Counted from the first letter of the stretch, positions 30,248-41,313 are shown. The stretch: 64,000 nt of DNA from Haliclona indistincta (GCA_964017065.1 OZ024792.1:1301363-1365362), one strand, 5' to 3'. The notes: generated from the letters alone by a model not told the origin. Numbers and translations: made by a program.

Positions 30248-32633
30248 TTACACTGTTGGTACTTCATATATATGATCATCATCATCATGCTGTCCCGGTA
30301 ACATTGGCATGTATTGACCAGGAGGAAGGGGCGGTGAGAATGATGGAACTTGAGGCATCACATGAAAAGATGAAACAGTGTCATCATAAGTATCATCATG
30401 AGACCAAGTAGAAATACGTCTTTTTGCAAGAGTATGAGTTCTTAGAGATTTGGTTCTCAAAATCTGGCTAGGCAAAAGAGATCTGTCATTTGTGGGTGTT
30501 TGTGTGAGTGGAAGTGCTGGTAGTACGAAATGCCCTACTAGAGATGGACTTCTATAATGCTGCTTTGCCTTAGAGAAAGAGGGCTGCGGAGACGCATGCA
30601 AATCAATTGCAGATCTGGATTGTGTTCGCTGTTCTTTTGTGAAACAGCCATATGGACCTGGTTCGGTACTGCTGTATTGTGGCAGTGGGAGTGCTTTTTG
30701 TTCAAATGTGTCTACTTTGACCTCGCCATAGTTGCTCAATTTGGCTCTAACCTTATCGGAGTTTGAAAAAAATTGACTTGTAGGTAAAGAGCACTGTGTT
30801 TTAATCTTTGTAACAGTGTCTTGAATCTTCTTGAGCCGATCTGTTAATTTCTCCACTTCTCCAAGTGACATAGCATCTCTTGAAGCAAGTCCAGCTAGAA
30901 CATGTTCTCCATGTTTCCAAAGCTCCTGCAATGCCTCGTATTCAATTGACAAGGTTTCACGAGGTTTCCTGTGGTCAAGAAAGCTGTGACACTGAGCAGT
31001 ATGTTCAAGATTATGCTCAAAATATGCTTTACGATTATCGAGTTGACTTCGAATATCTCCAATGTTTGTATGAATGATGGCCTTGGCTGTTTCACACTTG
31101 CTCTGAAGTCTATCCTCTTCAGTACGAAGTGCACGCATCTGACGCTGTGCAGTACTAGCGTCCTCTTTGGTAACATGTCCAGCCTGTTCTAACCTGGCTT
31201 GCATGCTCATAAGAGCCTGACCCAGTTCCATCCAATCATGGTGACTGTGTTCACCAGTACCAAGACACTGACAGCAGAGCAGTTGAGAACAGCTTGGATC
31301 ATTGCAGAAATACTGAAGTGGATCTTTGTGCTTTCCACAATATGGATTGTTGCTGCTGATATTTTGTGCTTCTGTATTATACAGAAAACAAATTTTGGTT
31401 AAAATTACCTGATTCACCTTGCTCTTAATAAGCCAGACATACACATAGGCAGCTATTGCACATTGTACACTGAGTCATCTGTTTATAGTTTAGACTTATA
31501 ATATTATAGTTGTACTCTACCTAGCTAGAATCCAACAAAACCATTCATGCCAGGTAGGTAACATAGGTCAGATTATCTTTGCTCTAGATGTGTGTATAGT
31601 TTTACAACTTTTCAAAGTTAAGAACAATCTTAACTGTGCATGCAAGTTGTAAATTGTTGTTGGTTAACTGCAAAGTTGACAAATTAACACATAGCTACAA
31701 CAAATAAGCTATTGTCAACAAGATATTTAACTTCTGTTTAACTATTATAGATAGTACAGCATAGCTATAGTATAGCACCATAGCCTGGGATTATAGATAG
31801 CACTAGTATAGATTATAGCTATAATATATCATATAGCTCTAGTATAGATATGCATACATAAGAAAACATGAAAACTTTTCCAACCATAATACAAACTAAG
31901 AGATCATGAATGTATAAACCATGCATACACGGGTATAACCCTGTTCAAATTGTATGTCAACCGTAACTTGTAAAACATTCCTTTGGCCTTTTTTAAAGCA
32001 ATTGCTCAATGCATTAGACAGACTTGAAACGAGGGAATCAAGGGCCACCATGGCTTGCTCCGAAGGCTCTCTGTTGCTGTACAAAGAGGCAACCCTGCAC
32101 TTATTAGCCGTTTTATAGGTTAATTTATTATACCAAACTATAGTCTTCTTAGGCTCATTAGTTAATTATTTTTGTTTGTTTCGTTTCATGATTGCAGCAT
32201 AATACTGGGAGCCTTGATAGCTAGCAATAAAATTTTAAAATATGATACAACTGAGTTAGCACTATAGCCGGCACAACATGCAGCTCAGCTCAATGACATA
32301 ATTACTCAAGATTAAAACATTTTAAAGATAATAATAACATGTGCATGCGTGCAGTTTACTCGATTGCTTGGCTTTTCTTCGACTCGTTGAAAGAGGTTCA
32401 AAATTCTGGTAGGTTACGTCAGGCACTTCGTAGCAATCTTCTAAAGTAAAGTAAAAAAGCTTTAATAAAAAAAACTGAAAAGTGTAGGGATGACTCTTGA
32501 AAAAGAAAAGGAACAAAATGGGGGGGATGCTTGCAAAAGTATCAGGCACGTCGTTGCAATCTCATGATGATGCGCCGGCGTGACAAAACATTGTGTTAGA
32601 GCATACAGTATACATACCTTGCTGCTGGTCCAT
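30248..32633 (-). CDS. B-box / coiled-coil adaptor lacking the death domain (pair 4)
   Basis: Exons 32633-32618, 32440-32360 and 31371-30248 join in phase to 406 aa. Exon 2 is only 81 nt instead of 309-327. It encodes a short linker with YEVP and YQNFEPLS, which matches only the tail of the pair-2 death-domain exon (YYTFEPLS). The death domain is therefore missing. The B-box (CGKH ... CCQC ... HSHH) and coiled coil (LRTEEDRLQSKCETAKAIIH) are kept. The C-terminal part lacks the RPPVPKKP motif but has TYDDT, a Pro-rich stretch, and the C-terminal IYEVPTV. The missing exon sits where a dispersed repeat (32458-32541) now lies. The NHL partner starts 225 bp from its ATG. Confidence 0.85.
31372..32359. 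other. Intron 2 of the pair-4 adaptor gene
   Basis: This AT-rich 988-bp intron contains no recognised gene. The minus-strand ORF at 31896-32084 is short and lacks family features. TATAGATA-type simple repeats occur near 31740-31850. Confidence 0.5.
32458..32541. repeat. Dispersed repeat shared with 13622-13705
   Basis: TTTAATAAAAA..ACTGAAAAGTGTAGGGAT..GAAAAGGAACAA..GATGCTTGCA occurs at both sites with small indels. Flanking it here are two degenerate copies of a ~22-bp sequence, TCAGGCACTTCGTAGCAATC at 32418 and TCAGGCACGTCGTTGCAATC at 32541. This suggests insertion or local rearrangement in the former death-domain exon. Confidence 0.65.
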
Positions 32634-32858
32634 GTTACCAATAACTTAGTATATAGACATCAAAAGGGAAAAATCTGAGTCTAGATCTGCTCGAGCATAA
32701 TAGTATTGCTAACGGCGTTGGACTGTCAAAATTAATTTTTTGCTGATTTTTTGTCACGAATTTTTGTCACGCCCTAGCTAAGTATAAAACAAGATGCACA
32801 CCGCGTTGTACTCAGTGGAAATCCTTTCAACCTCGGTTTTGCCGACTGTTGTCAACGA
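32634..32858. promoter_or_regulatory. Bidirectional promoter of pair 4
   Basis: These 225 bp lie between divergent ATGs. A TATA-like TATAAAAC at 32782-32789 faces the NHL gene at a reasonable distance (~75 bp before its ATG). TGGAAATCCT at 32816-32825 is a weak kappaB-like match. Confidence 0.45.
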
Positions 32859-34532
32859 ATGGCGCTAGCCTGCAACAAGCACGGCTCTGAAGTTTGTTAC
32901 TACTGCGAAGCATGTAGCGAGTACATGTGTTCAAAGTGCATCGCAACTGGAGTTCATCGTGACCACAAATTCTCTTCACTGAGTGATCTGTTTGAGTCGG
33001 AACAAAATCTAATGATGCTTATACAGGAGCAGATCAAGGAGACAATGCGAGCGATAACGTCGCAGGCGAATAAAATTGATGATGAAGACGTCCGACTTGC
33101 GAAGAGCTACCAACAAGTTCGCAGCCACATCGAGAACTTTTTCCGTTCAGTTCATGATCTGGCTACTGACAGAGAAAGAACACTGATAGAACAGGTGGAC
33201 AGCAACCAAGCAGAGCTCATCGGCACGCTGAAGACGTTTTATTCGGACTTGGATGCAGCCGAGAAGAAGTGCCAGCATTGGCTGGAACGTAAACGAGAGG
33301 TTATTGAACGACTCAAAAACAACGATATCTCGGCCACTGGCGAGTACAACGTCTGTATGGCTGGTCTGAAGCAGGCGCAGCAAGCTGTTAAAGAACTGAA
33401 TGCTCAACTAGTAGAGATCCTGCAGCGACCACCTGTCATTACTTTCACTTGTGATGATCAACAGGCTGACGAACTAAAAAAAGCTATCGAGAATCTCGGA
33501 GAGTTTGATAAACACACTACCACGACCTTTGAAGAACCAGAAAAATTTGCATTCTTTGACATAAAGCTAAGGTCAGCATCCTCATCTAGCAATCATCCTG
33601 ACAAGGCTGCAGCTTCTGAGGTACAAGCAGCAGCAGCAGCCTGTAAAGATGAAACCGTTTTGGCTGAGCCCACTGTAATTACATATCTTCAGATGAAAGA
33701 CCCCAAAGAGATGTCTGATGCACTGCCAACAAGAGCCTGTGTTGATTCGAATAAAATCATCGTCTCTGAAGAAGGCGTAATAAGGTGTCTACAGAGTGGA
33801 AAATTGACCAAGAAAATCACAAAAGTGGGCAAAAACAAGCTGAAACGACCAGAAGCCATCACTTACTACAGACAGAAGGAAAAGTTCCTCATAGTGGACT
33901 CCGTCACCAAGAAGCTCATCAAAGTGAAACCCGAGACTGGAAAAACTGATGAAGTTGACCTCCCACACATCTTTGCTCCTGGAGACATAGCCATAACCAC
34001 TGGACCTAACCCGACCATCTTCATCACTGACACACAGTCCATATGTGTTTTCAAGTACAGCACAAATGGAGCTTACCAAGGAACAATTCCAATCACAGAA
34101 TCAGGAGTAAAGCGTCCAGTTGGCATAGCGTACATGGCTGGGTTTCTCTATATTGCTGATGTCGAATGCCATTGCATATTTAAATTCGACACTGAAGGAA
34201 TGTTTATTGGAAGATTTGGAAGATGTGGTGGCATACCAAGTCGCCTGAAACAGCCATACGGCATCACTGCTCTACCTGGAGATAGGCTTGCTATCACAGA
34301 GATGGGCAATCATCGCATATCAGTATTTGATAGTGAGGGAAAGTTTGTCCAGAGCTTTGGAGAGAAAGGAAGAGACCATGGCATGTTCAATATGCCCAAA
34401 GGAATATCAGCCGACTCAAGTCACCTGGTAGTGGTCGACTATGGTAACAAGCGTATTCAAGTAATCTCACTTGAGGCTATTATTGATGATTTTGCAAAGG
34501 CTGATATTCATGACTATGAAACATGCAACTAA
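32859..34532 (+). CDS. RING-less B-box / coiled-coil / NHL protein (pair 4)
   Basis: A single exon encodes 557 aa, the shortest paralogue. It has a B-box (CNKH ... CEAC ... CSKC ... HRDH) and a coiled coil with KIDDEDVRLAKSYQQVRSHIEN. The linker is reduced to ~50 residues with an Ala run and lacks the YxLP motifs of pairs 2, 3 and 5. The propeller contains KRPEAITYYRQKEKFLIVDS and PTIFITDTQSICVFKYS. A ~128-bp block from 33956 is identical to the pair-2 gene. The C-terminus is DYETCN. The partner adaptor has lost its death domain, so this pair looks streamlined on both sides. Confidence 0.93.
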   Translation: MALACNKHGSEVCYYCEACSEYMCSKCIATGVHRDHKFSSLSDLFESEQNLMMLIQEQIKETMRAITSQANKIDDEDVRLAKSYQQVRSHIENFFRSVHDLATDRERTLIEQVDSNQAELIGTLKTFYSDLDAAEKKCQHWLERKREVIERLKNNDISATGEYNVCMAGLKQAQQAVKELNAQLVEILQRPPVITFTCDDQQADELKKAIENLGEFDKHTTTTFEEPEKFAFFDIKLRSASSSSNHPDKAAASEVQAAAAACKDETVLAEPTVITYLQMKDPKEMSDALPTRACVDSNKIIVSEEGVIRCLQSGKLTKKITKVGKNKLKRPEAITYYRQKEKFLIVDSVTKKLIKVKPETGKTDEVDLPHIFAPGDIAITTGPNPTIFITDTQSICVFKYSTNGAYQGTIPITESGVKRPVGIAYMAGFLYIADVECHCIFKFDTEGMFIGRFGRCGGIPSRLKQPYGITALPGDRLAITEMGNHRISVFDSEGKFVQSFGEKGRDHGMFNMPKGISADSSHLVVVDYGNKRIQVISLEAIIDDFAKADIHDYETCN

Positions 34533-34631
34533 CAGTTATTTTAAAATCATTGAAGTTTGCTGTGTGTTCAATTGTAGTTTTTAATTAATAATTATTATAA
34601 TAAAAAAATTTAAGTTGACGGCTATAGCATT

Positions 34632-34857
34632 CTAAAGGGAGTGCTCTTCAAGTTTTCTAGGCACAACTGATCTACCAGTTAATAAGCAGCTGATGATAAA
34701 CAGTAAACAGCTCCATGGCAACACACCTACTGCACACATATAGACGCTAAGTTGAGTCACTGTTTCTTGCCAGTCTCCTTGATCACTAATCAGTGTGTAG
34801 AGAGTGAGTCCAATGATATCCAGTACAGCAAGATACAACAATGCTGAGGTCTTGACA
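34632..34857 (-). pseudogene. 3' fragment of the PIGN-like gene
   Basis: This copy of the last ~75 codons of the 43232 gene is still open (ends CLLTGRSVVPRKLEEHSL) but has no upstream exon or start. It lies just downstream of the pair-4 NHL gene and ends abruptly at GAGGTCTTG, where the full gene continues. It marks a duplication breakpoint. Confidence 0.9.
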
Positions 34858-34992
34858 ACAATGCAGCGAAATACAAAAATTATTATCAATATTGATTGTC
34901 ATCTAAGTTTGCATGATTTTAGTAAAATGACACAAAGTGAAACTGAATAAAAAAATAGATTTGTTATTTCGTTAGCTATATCAAGCAAAAGT

Positions 34993-37900
34993 TTAGCTTG
35001 CATCTACTTCTTCATATAATTCTTCATCATTAAACTGGCTCTGAATAGCAACTGTTGTTCCATCTTTAGAAGGAGGAGGAGGTGGAGGAAAAGGTGGAGC
35101 TCGAGGAAGAGAAAACGTACGGGGAGGAAGAGGAGGTGAAGCAGGGTCATCATAGATTTCTTCATGTTCTTCCTGAGATGAAGAACAAACATTTGAAAGA
35201 CGCCTTTCTTCAATTTCAAAACCACGAGCCATAGTTCTGTTTAGCAAAGGTATGTTGTGGACAGTTAAGGAAGATTGCTCTAGTGGATACACTCGATATC
35301 CACTTTTTCTTATTGCATGGATAACATCAGCTGATTGGCGTCTTAGAAATGGCTTCTTTGGCACAGGAGGACGTTGTATTTTTGAATATACTTTGGAGAA
35401 ACAGGAACGTTGAGAGGTTGCCAAAGATTGCAAATCTATTGCTGATTGTGGTCGCTGTTTTGACCTGAAAACAGGTTCATATGGTTCAATACTGCTACTT
35501 TGTGAGTGTGACCCTTGTTCGAATGTGTCTACCATGATCTTTCCATAATTACTAAGTTTGGTTCTAACCTCATTGGGATTGGCCTTAAATTGGCTTGTAG
35601 GTGAAGAGCACTGTTCCTTAATCTGTGCTACAGTATCTTGTGCTTCCTTGAGGCGATCTCTTGTCTTCTCCGTCTCTCCAAGTGACATTGGATCCCTAGA
35701 GTTGAGTCTTGCTAGAATATCTTTTCCATTTGTTTGGAGCTCATGTAACACTACTTCTTCAGTTGATAAGGTTTCTCGAGATATCTTGTGTTTGAGAAAG
35801 CTGTGGCATTGAGTTGCATGCTTAAGATTAGACTCAAAATGAGCTTTACAATCATCAAGTTGGCTTCGGATATCTCCAATATTGGTATGAATGCTGGCCT
35901 TGGCTGTTTCACACTTGCTCTGTAGTCTATCCTCTTCTTTGCACAGTGCACGCATCTGACGCTGTGTAGCAATAGCTGCTTCTTTGGTAGCATGACCAAC
36001 CTGTTCTAACCTGGTTTTCATACTAATCATCGCTTGATCTAACTCCATCCATTCATGTTTACTGTGATCACCGGTACCTAGGCACTGGTAGCACAGCAGT
36101 TGAGAACAACTTGGATCATTGCAGAAATACTGAAGTAGTTCTTTGTGCTTGCCACAAAAAGGAGGCTGGTTCTCTACTTTGATCACTTGCCGTTTGAAAT
36201 CTTTGCCTGTAATACACAAAATAATTATGAACCATTGCTTCACTATAATTATACACATACTTCAATGTATGAAAATTATCATCAGAAATAATAGTCATCC
36301 AAACAAAATTTAATTCTATAGTGGTGCTCTGTAAAAATTAATGATAATTTTGACCTGCTCATGCATAGTAAACCAAGATACCATTCTTCTGTCATTGTAA
36401 TACAGGGTCTAATTACCAATGTAGACCTATGTTCTTCAGAGAAAATTCATGTATGCGCTTGTGAACAGTGGTTAGCTAGCATGATCGGATTGATGCACAC
36501 AGTGCACCTGTCTAGTTCAAACAAGCAGTTGGCAAGGCTGTGCAATAGTTGCACATCAGATTCTTGAGTATCTTAATTTCATTTAGTAGCTCGAGTTTTC
36601 CGGTTATACGACCCGATTCACAAGTCGTATGAATTGGGTTAACCGGCTTCGAGATCGGTCAAGTTTTGAATTGGATCGTAACAGTCATGTATAACTCAAA
36701 CGAATTATTGGCTCAAAATTGATTATAACTCATAGCTATATTCTACACTACTCTTGTGGACATTTTATTTACATTTTCAAAGTAGCCGAGCATTGCTATC
36801 ATCACTGACTAGCCATTAATTCAGTTGGTCCATTCTTCTGCCAATACAGGAGCATATCACAAAATTTTAGTGATATTCATAATTATACTTGCTTGCTTAC
36901 ATGCATTGGCCTATCACCCATAGTTGCAATACATAATGTCCTTGTTTCTATAACACTCAACATAATGGCGCTTACATTTTCAAAGTAGCCGAGCATTGCT
37001 ATCATCACTGACTAGCCATTAATTCAATTGGTCCAATAATGAGAGATATTTATTGGACGGATTGAATTAATGGCTAGTGAAGATAGCAAAGCTCGGCTAC
37101 TTTGAAAATGTAAGCGCCATTATGTTGAGTGTTATAGAAACAAGGAATGTAATGCATTATGTATTGCAACTATGGGTGATAGGCCAATGCATGTAAGCAA
37201 GCAAGTATAATTATGAATATCACTAAAATTTTGTGATATGCTCCTGTATTGGCAGAAGGATGGACCAATTGAATTAATGGCTAGTCAGTGATGATAGCAA
37301 TGCTCGGCTACTTTGAAATGTAAAATGAAATGTCCACAAGAGTAGTGTAGAATATAGCTATGAGTTATAATCAATTTTGAGCCAATAATTCGTTTGAGTT
37401 ATACATGACTCACTACCAGAAATAAAGGACATCACACGGAATTACGTTTATGCACAGAACACGATTTACTTGTAATGTAACACGATTAATATAACGGGTT
37501 GCTAATGACAACCGCTCCTTTCCGTGAAGGTCACCTTGGATCATAGTTCACTGTGTGTCTTCTTGCACAGTTTCTACTGGTCCCAGTAGCGTCTGTGGCA
37601 CTGAAAAGGACTCCTATTGGTGCGCCTTGAACGTCTGTTTCCTTCGCTCTGAACCACAAAGCCTTGTCGCCGTTCGCTAGCATGGTGCAGGTAGGCAACT
37701 TCACAGCTCTACAACGCTTGCAGTAGACGTCCACTGTTTCAACACGGTTGTGTATAGCTATGCTAAGAAGCTCAAGCTTATGTATTACCTGTAACAATGT
37801 TCTTTTCAGAACAGAAAGTAAGCAGCGCGACGAAATCAGAGCTCATAGAGAATGGCGGTCACGGAGTGACTTCTGGCTCCCTCCTGAACCTTTGCTACAC

Positions 37901-39428
37901 TAGAATTGCCAAGTACTAGCTTCTAGACAGTCTAGGGATAGTCTGAGATACTAGCGCTACAGTTTAAACTGAATAAACCATGCTCAAACTGTACTAAACG
38001 CAACTGCTGTACTTCATTTCTTCCCGGGCAAAACTTGTTTGTTACCTAACTTCACCTCAAAAGTGGAACCTACTTTTTTCTTTGGATTTCAATTTTGAAC
38101 ACACCATTCAAATCTTCAGACCCTGTTCTATTAGACCTGGGGTCGATCAACTCAAAATCGAGTTTACTTTTTTAGTTACAGTCACTCAAAAATAGGAAAA
38201 AATCATAATTTTGACATCTACTAATACATTAGCAATTGGGCGATAGTCGCGACTTTGAAGTGCGTTTTGGAACGGACTTTTTTCAACTCTGCTGCACCTT
38301 TTTTAGCTCAATCGATAGCTAATAGGCTGAAGTTTACTATCCAGGGTCGATCAAGTGAAAATCTAGTTTGTGGAAGTCAGGACGCCGAGTAGAAGTTCAT
38401 CTTCCAATGAACACAATACATTAACTAAAGTGAATATACGGATCTAAGATTTGATAGTATACGGAAATTGTAGCAGGATGTCGTTATTAGCTGGCAATGT
38501 GTTACGATTCAATTCAAAACTTGACCCGTCTCGAAGCCGGTTAACCCAATTTATACGACTTGTGAATCGGGTCGTATAACCGGAAAACTCGAGCTACTAA
38601 ATGAGATTAAGATACTCAAGAATCTGATTATCATGTGCAGCTATTGCACAGCCAAGATAAGATAACATTGCCAGCTGCTTGTTTGAACTAATGATTCCAA
38701 TGAAATAACTTTGTAGTAACTGGCATTGCAAAGCAGGATATTAGGTAGTTTCCCTTGGATTTACCCTTTTATAGTGCTTATCATGCATGACAATAGTAAT
38801 CACTCATGACAATAATTTGCACACATGACAGTCACAACAATATGCACTGCAGTCATGTGTTTTTAACAAGTCATTTGTTGCATGGAATTTCCATATCATG
38901 TTTTGAGGATCCTAGCTCAGCTCAGTTAGTTTTGCTTCCACATGATTGCACATAGCCATAACACACTCATGTATTCCGGTCCATGTAAAAGTACAATAAT
39001 AAATGCTACTGCTTACCATCTACTTGATTTTTTTGCCCAGGAAGACTATGTATGACTTTCTGACCATCATCAGCTCTATTTGACTTTGTCAAGTCATAGT
39101 TGCGGCTACGAAGAGCCTGCCTTAGTTTCTGCCAATTAGCTGTAGGATCATTTCGTCTCCAGCACGAGATCATCTCTAGCTTGCAACGATCAATGCCGTC
39201 ATAATGGTATTGCACTTCAATCTTTCTTAAGTCATGCTGCTCCATGCGTAAGTGGATTCCCAGGAGAAACCAGTTGGTAACATTTCGAATAGCTTTCAAT
39301 ATGTGAGGAGAGTCAAAAGGTTCATCTTCGTCATGATCACCCTCTATACAGAATAATTATAAAAAAACTTCGTAACAGCATGCATGTGTGCAAAATGTAA
39401 TGAAACGTCTTACCTAGTATTTCAGCCA
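34993..39428 (-). CDS. Death domain / B-box / coiled-coil adaptor (pair 5)
   Basis: Exons 39428-39413, 39343-39017 and 36206-34993 give 518 aa. The death domain (NVTNWFLLGIHLRMEQHDLRK ... CKLEMISCWRRNDPTANWQKLRQALRSRNYD) follows an acidic N-terminus. The B-box (CGKH ... CYQC ... HSKH) and coiled coil (EEDRLQSKCETAKASIH) are as in the paralogues. The tail has EPYEPV, the SH3-type RPPVPKKP, EEIYDDPASPPLPP, a proline run, and the C-terminus ELYEEVDAS (a Src-SH2-like YEEV). The second intron is 2.8 kb and carries a large foldback element. The NHL partner lies 1.9 kb away because of further insertions. Confidence 0.9.
36513..38690. mobile_element. Large foldback (palindromic) element interrupted by a 1.1-kb insert
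   Basis: The outer arms 36513-36682 and 38501-38690 are inverted copies (GTAGCTCGAGTTTTCCGGTT; ACCGGAAAACTCGAGCTAC). The inner palindrome spans 36683-37410 around a centre near 37043. Removing 37411-38500 restores one continuous palindrome with arms of about 530 bp. Within each arm a ~68-bp core (AAAGTAGCCGAGCATTGCTA) occurs twice (36777, 36979 and their complements). No transposase is seen. The element lies in intron 2 of the pair-5 adaptor gene. Confidence 0.85.
37411..38500. mobile_element. Insert inside the foldback element
   Basis: This 1090-bp block disrupts the right arm. Its ends are weakly inverted (CACTACCAGAAATAAAGGAC against CACATTGCCAGCTAATAACG on the complement), which suggests a DNA element; a clean target duplication is not visible. 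The only sizeable ORF (37531-37797, minus, 88 codons) has no recognisable family. Confidence 0.5.
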
Positions 39429-39678
39429 TTAATTCGGCTCTTGCATGTGCCGCTTGCAGGTTGGTAACACAATTTTATCTTACCGCTGCCGCCGAGGTCG
39501 AGGGCACGTACGTAGACCGGCTTGCGCACGTGACCACTCGAGTCAAAACCCCGGACCACTAACCCCGGGTAGGGCACGACGGAAGACTAAAAAAGAGGAA
39601 CGAAAAATGAGGAAACGGAAATAGGTAATGGCGCCATTGTGGAGGCCACGACCCTCCCGACTTTGCGCAGTTAGGAGA

Positions 39679-39834
39679 AGGTGTTTAGGGTTTACAGAGT
39701 TTTGCAGGTTGCTTGACCAAACAATTTCCTGTTAGCGCATGCAGCAAATTTTGGTCAAGCAACTTACAATCCCAGGAAGTTGTTTGTCAAGCAACCTGCA
39801 ACCCCCTGTAAACCCTAAAAACCTCCTGCATATT
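39679..39834. mobile_element. Short inverted-repeat element
   Basis: Arms of about 40 bp (AGGTGTTTAGGGTTTACAG; complement of the right arm AGGTTTTTAGGGTTTACAGG) both continue into TGCAGGTTGCTTGAC. The element is 156 bp and non-coding. Confidence 0.65.
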
Positions 39835-39881
39835 TTTATAAAGCCTTGTTTGTAGCAACGGTTGGTCAGCAGGTTCCAATT

Positions 39882-39950
39882 CCGGTGGCTCAGAGGTTTA
39901 GTGCGGTGGTTTGTAATGCAGACGTTCATGGTTCGATTCCCACATGTGCA
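39882..39950 (+). mobile_element. tRNA-like / SINE head with A and B boxes
   Basis: A-box-like TGGCTCAGAGG lies at 39886-39896 and a perfect B box, GGTTCGATTCC, at 39930-39940, with tRNA-like spacing (44 nt). The acceptor and anticodon stems do not pair well, so a functional tRNA is unlikely. A tRNA-derived SINE or tRNA relic is the better reading. Confidence 0.55.
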
Positions 39951-39994
39951 TTTGTTTTTCGTTTAAGGCGATGGAATGTTGGCGCGTCATAGTT

Positions 39995-40637
39995 GCGTCA
40001 TAATTAATTGTAATTTTTACATCCGTAGTAAGGCTGGGCCTTCGTTTGCAGTGATTTTACATTACGTCAATAGAGAAATGAACTACTTTCAAACTGCGCG
40101 GGTTTTGCAATGCCGCCGAATATTCCTAAATAAGAGCAATAGAAGAAAACTTTCATCTTTCCTGTATACGCTTGCGTTTGTTCCGTCGTTCTACTTACAG
40201 TGTGGGCCGAGTTCTGAGGTAACAGATACACCGACGAAGCTGTGTCGGTAACACAGCAACCACCGACGAAGGTAACACAGCAACCACCGACGAAGCTGTG
40301 ATGTAGTGTGTTTGTCGTATGGCGGCTGTAGGCTTGCTCCAGGAACATCGTCCTCTGTAAGTACAACAGTGTTGTCTGCACTGGTAGCTGCCATTAGGCC
40401 TGAGGTGTGCTACTATAGACCGCTGGAAGTCAGCACACGCAGTAAGTAGAGCAACTGAACAAAAACTAACAGACACTAGGAAGACGAAAGATCTCTTTTA
40501 CTGCTCTTACTCTGGAATATTCGATTGCGCTACAAAGCCCGCGCAGTTCAAAACTAGCTTATTCTCCATTGATCGTAATGTAAAAGCAGCTTCTGCTTTA
40601 CTACGGATATGACGTAAAATTAATTATTGATAATTGC
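39995..40637. mobile_element. Foldback element with ~165-bp imperfect arms
   Basis: The left arm 39995-40165 (GCGTCATAATTAATTG ... CATCCGTAGTAA ... CAAACTGCGCGGG) recurs inverted at 40478-40637 (CCCGCGCAGTTC ... TTACTACGGATATGACG). A ~24-bp tandem repeat (GTAACACAGCAACCACCGAC) sits in the centre at 40247-40300. The overlapping ORFs are not credible genes. Confidence 0.75.
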
Positions 40638-40654
40638 ATTCTTCAGCTTCTTAA

Positions 40655-41313
40655 GGTGGCGGTACACGTTTGCTCATTAATTATTCATGAGTTACAAGCA
40701 AAATATTTTGCGAACACTGTATCAAGACGAAAGGCGCTACAATGGCGCAAAGACAAGTAACAGAGGCGCCAAGGACTGTTCTTCTGCAGCAATCTTAAAG
40801 CTATAAGTTCAGATGTAAAGTGGCTAGGCAGCAGCGACCACAAAGCACATCGTTGAATTTTTTGAGTTTCTGCGTCAACTTTTGTCCCAGCCTTGCCAGA
40901 GAAACAAGAAAAAACACCGCCAATCGATGGTTTTACATCCAGCGGAGGGCCATTCCTAGTCTGCAGATGTCCTGATAAGCTAGCGCCGAGAAATGACACG
41001 ATATGTTAAAACTCATGGGCGATCCCGCGCCTTCTTCGAGCCATAAATCTCAAACTACTTCTTTTTCGACAATATTTTTAGTCACTGGCCCTGCCCATGC
41101 CTTTGTAGAACCGAGAAAACCTGGTCACACGGTCCGCTGAATAGAGCTGATCGAAAACTTTGACGCAGAAAAAGTCCACCAGTACCGAGTCTCCAGTAAA
41201 CCGCGAGCCAACCACAGCTGTATTAGTACATACATGCGAGGCCGCCCATGCATGATATTCATAGTGCGCATTAGATGCGCAATAATGTACGCACTAAATA
41301 GGGTACCGCCACC
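40655..41313. mobile_element. TTAA-flanked MITE (piggyBac-like target)
   Basis: The perfect 11-bp terminal inverted repeats GGTGGCGGTAC and GTACCGCCACC are each flanked by TTAA (40651-40654 and 41314-41317). The element is 659 bp with no transposase. TTAA duplication is the signature of piggyBac-type insertion. It ends about 45 bp before the pair-5 NHL start codon, so it probably supplies part of that gene's promoter or 5' UTR. Confidence 0.8.

Noticed and set aside
37531..37797. 88-codon minus-strand ORF inside the foldback insert
   Set aside because: No recognisable motif; such length is expected by chance in this insert.
39882..39950. Functional tRNA gene
   Set aside because: A and B boxes are present, but the acceptor and anticodon stems do not pair, so it is called a tRNA-like/SINE relic.
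40067..40476. Overlapping minus-strand ORFs of 67-104 codons
   Set aside because: They fall in the foldback element with a 24-bp tandem repeat, in three competing frames; no family similarity.
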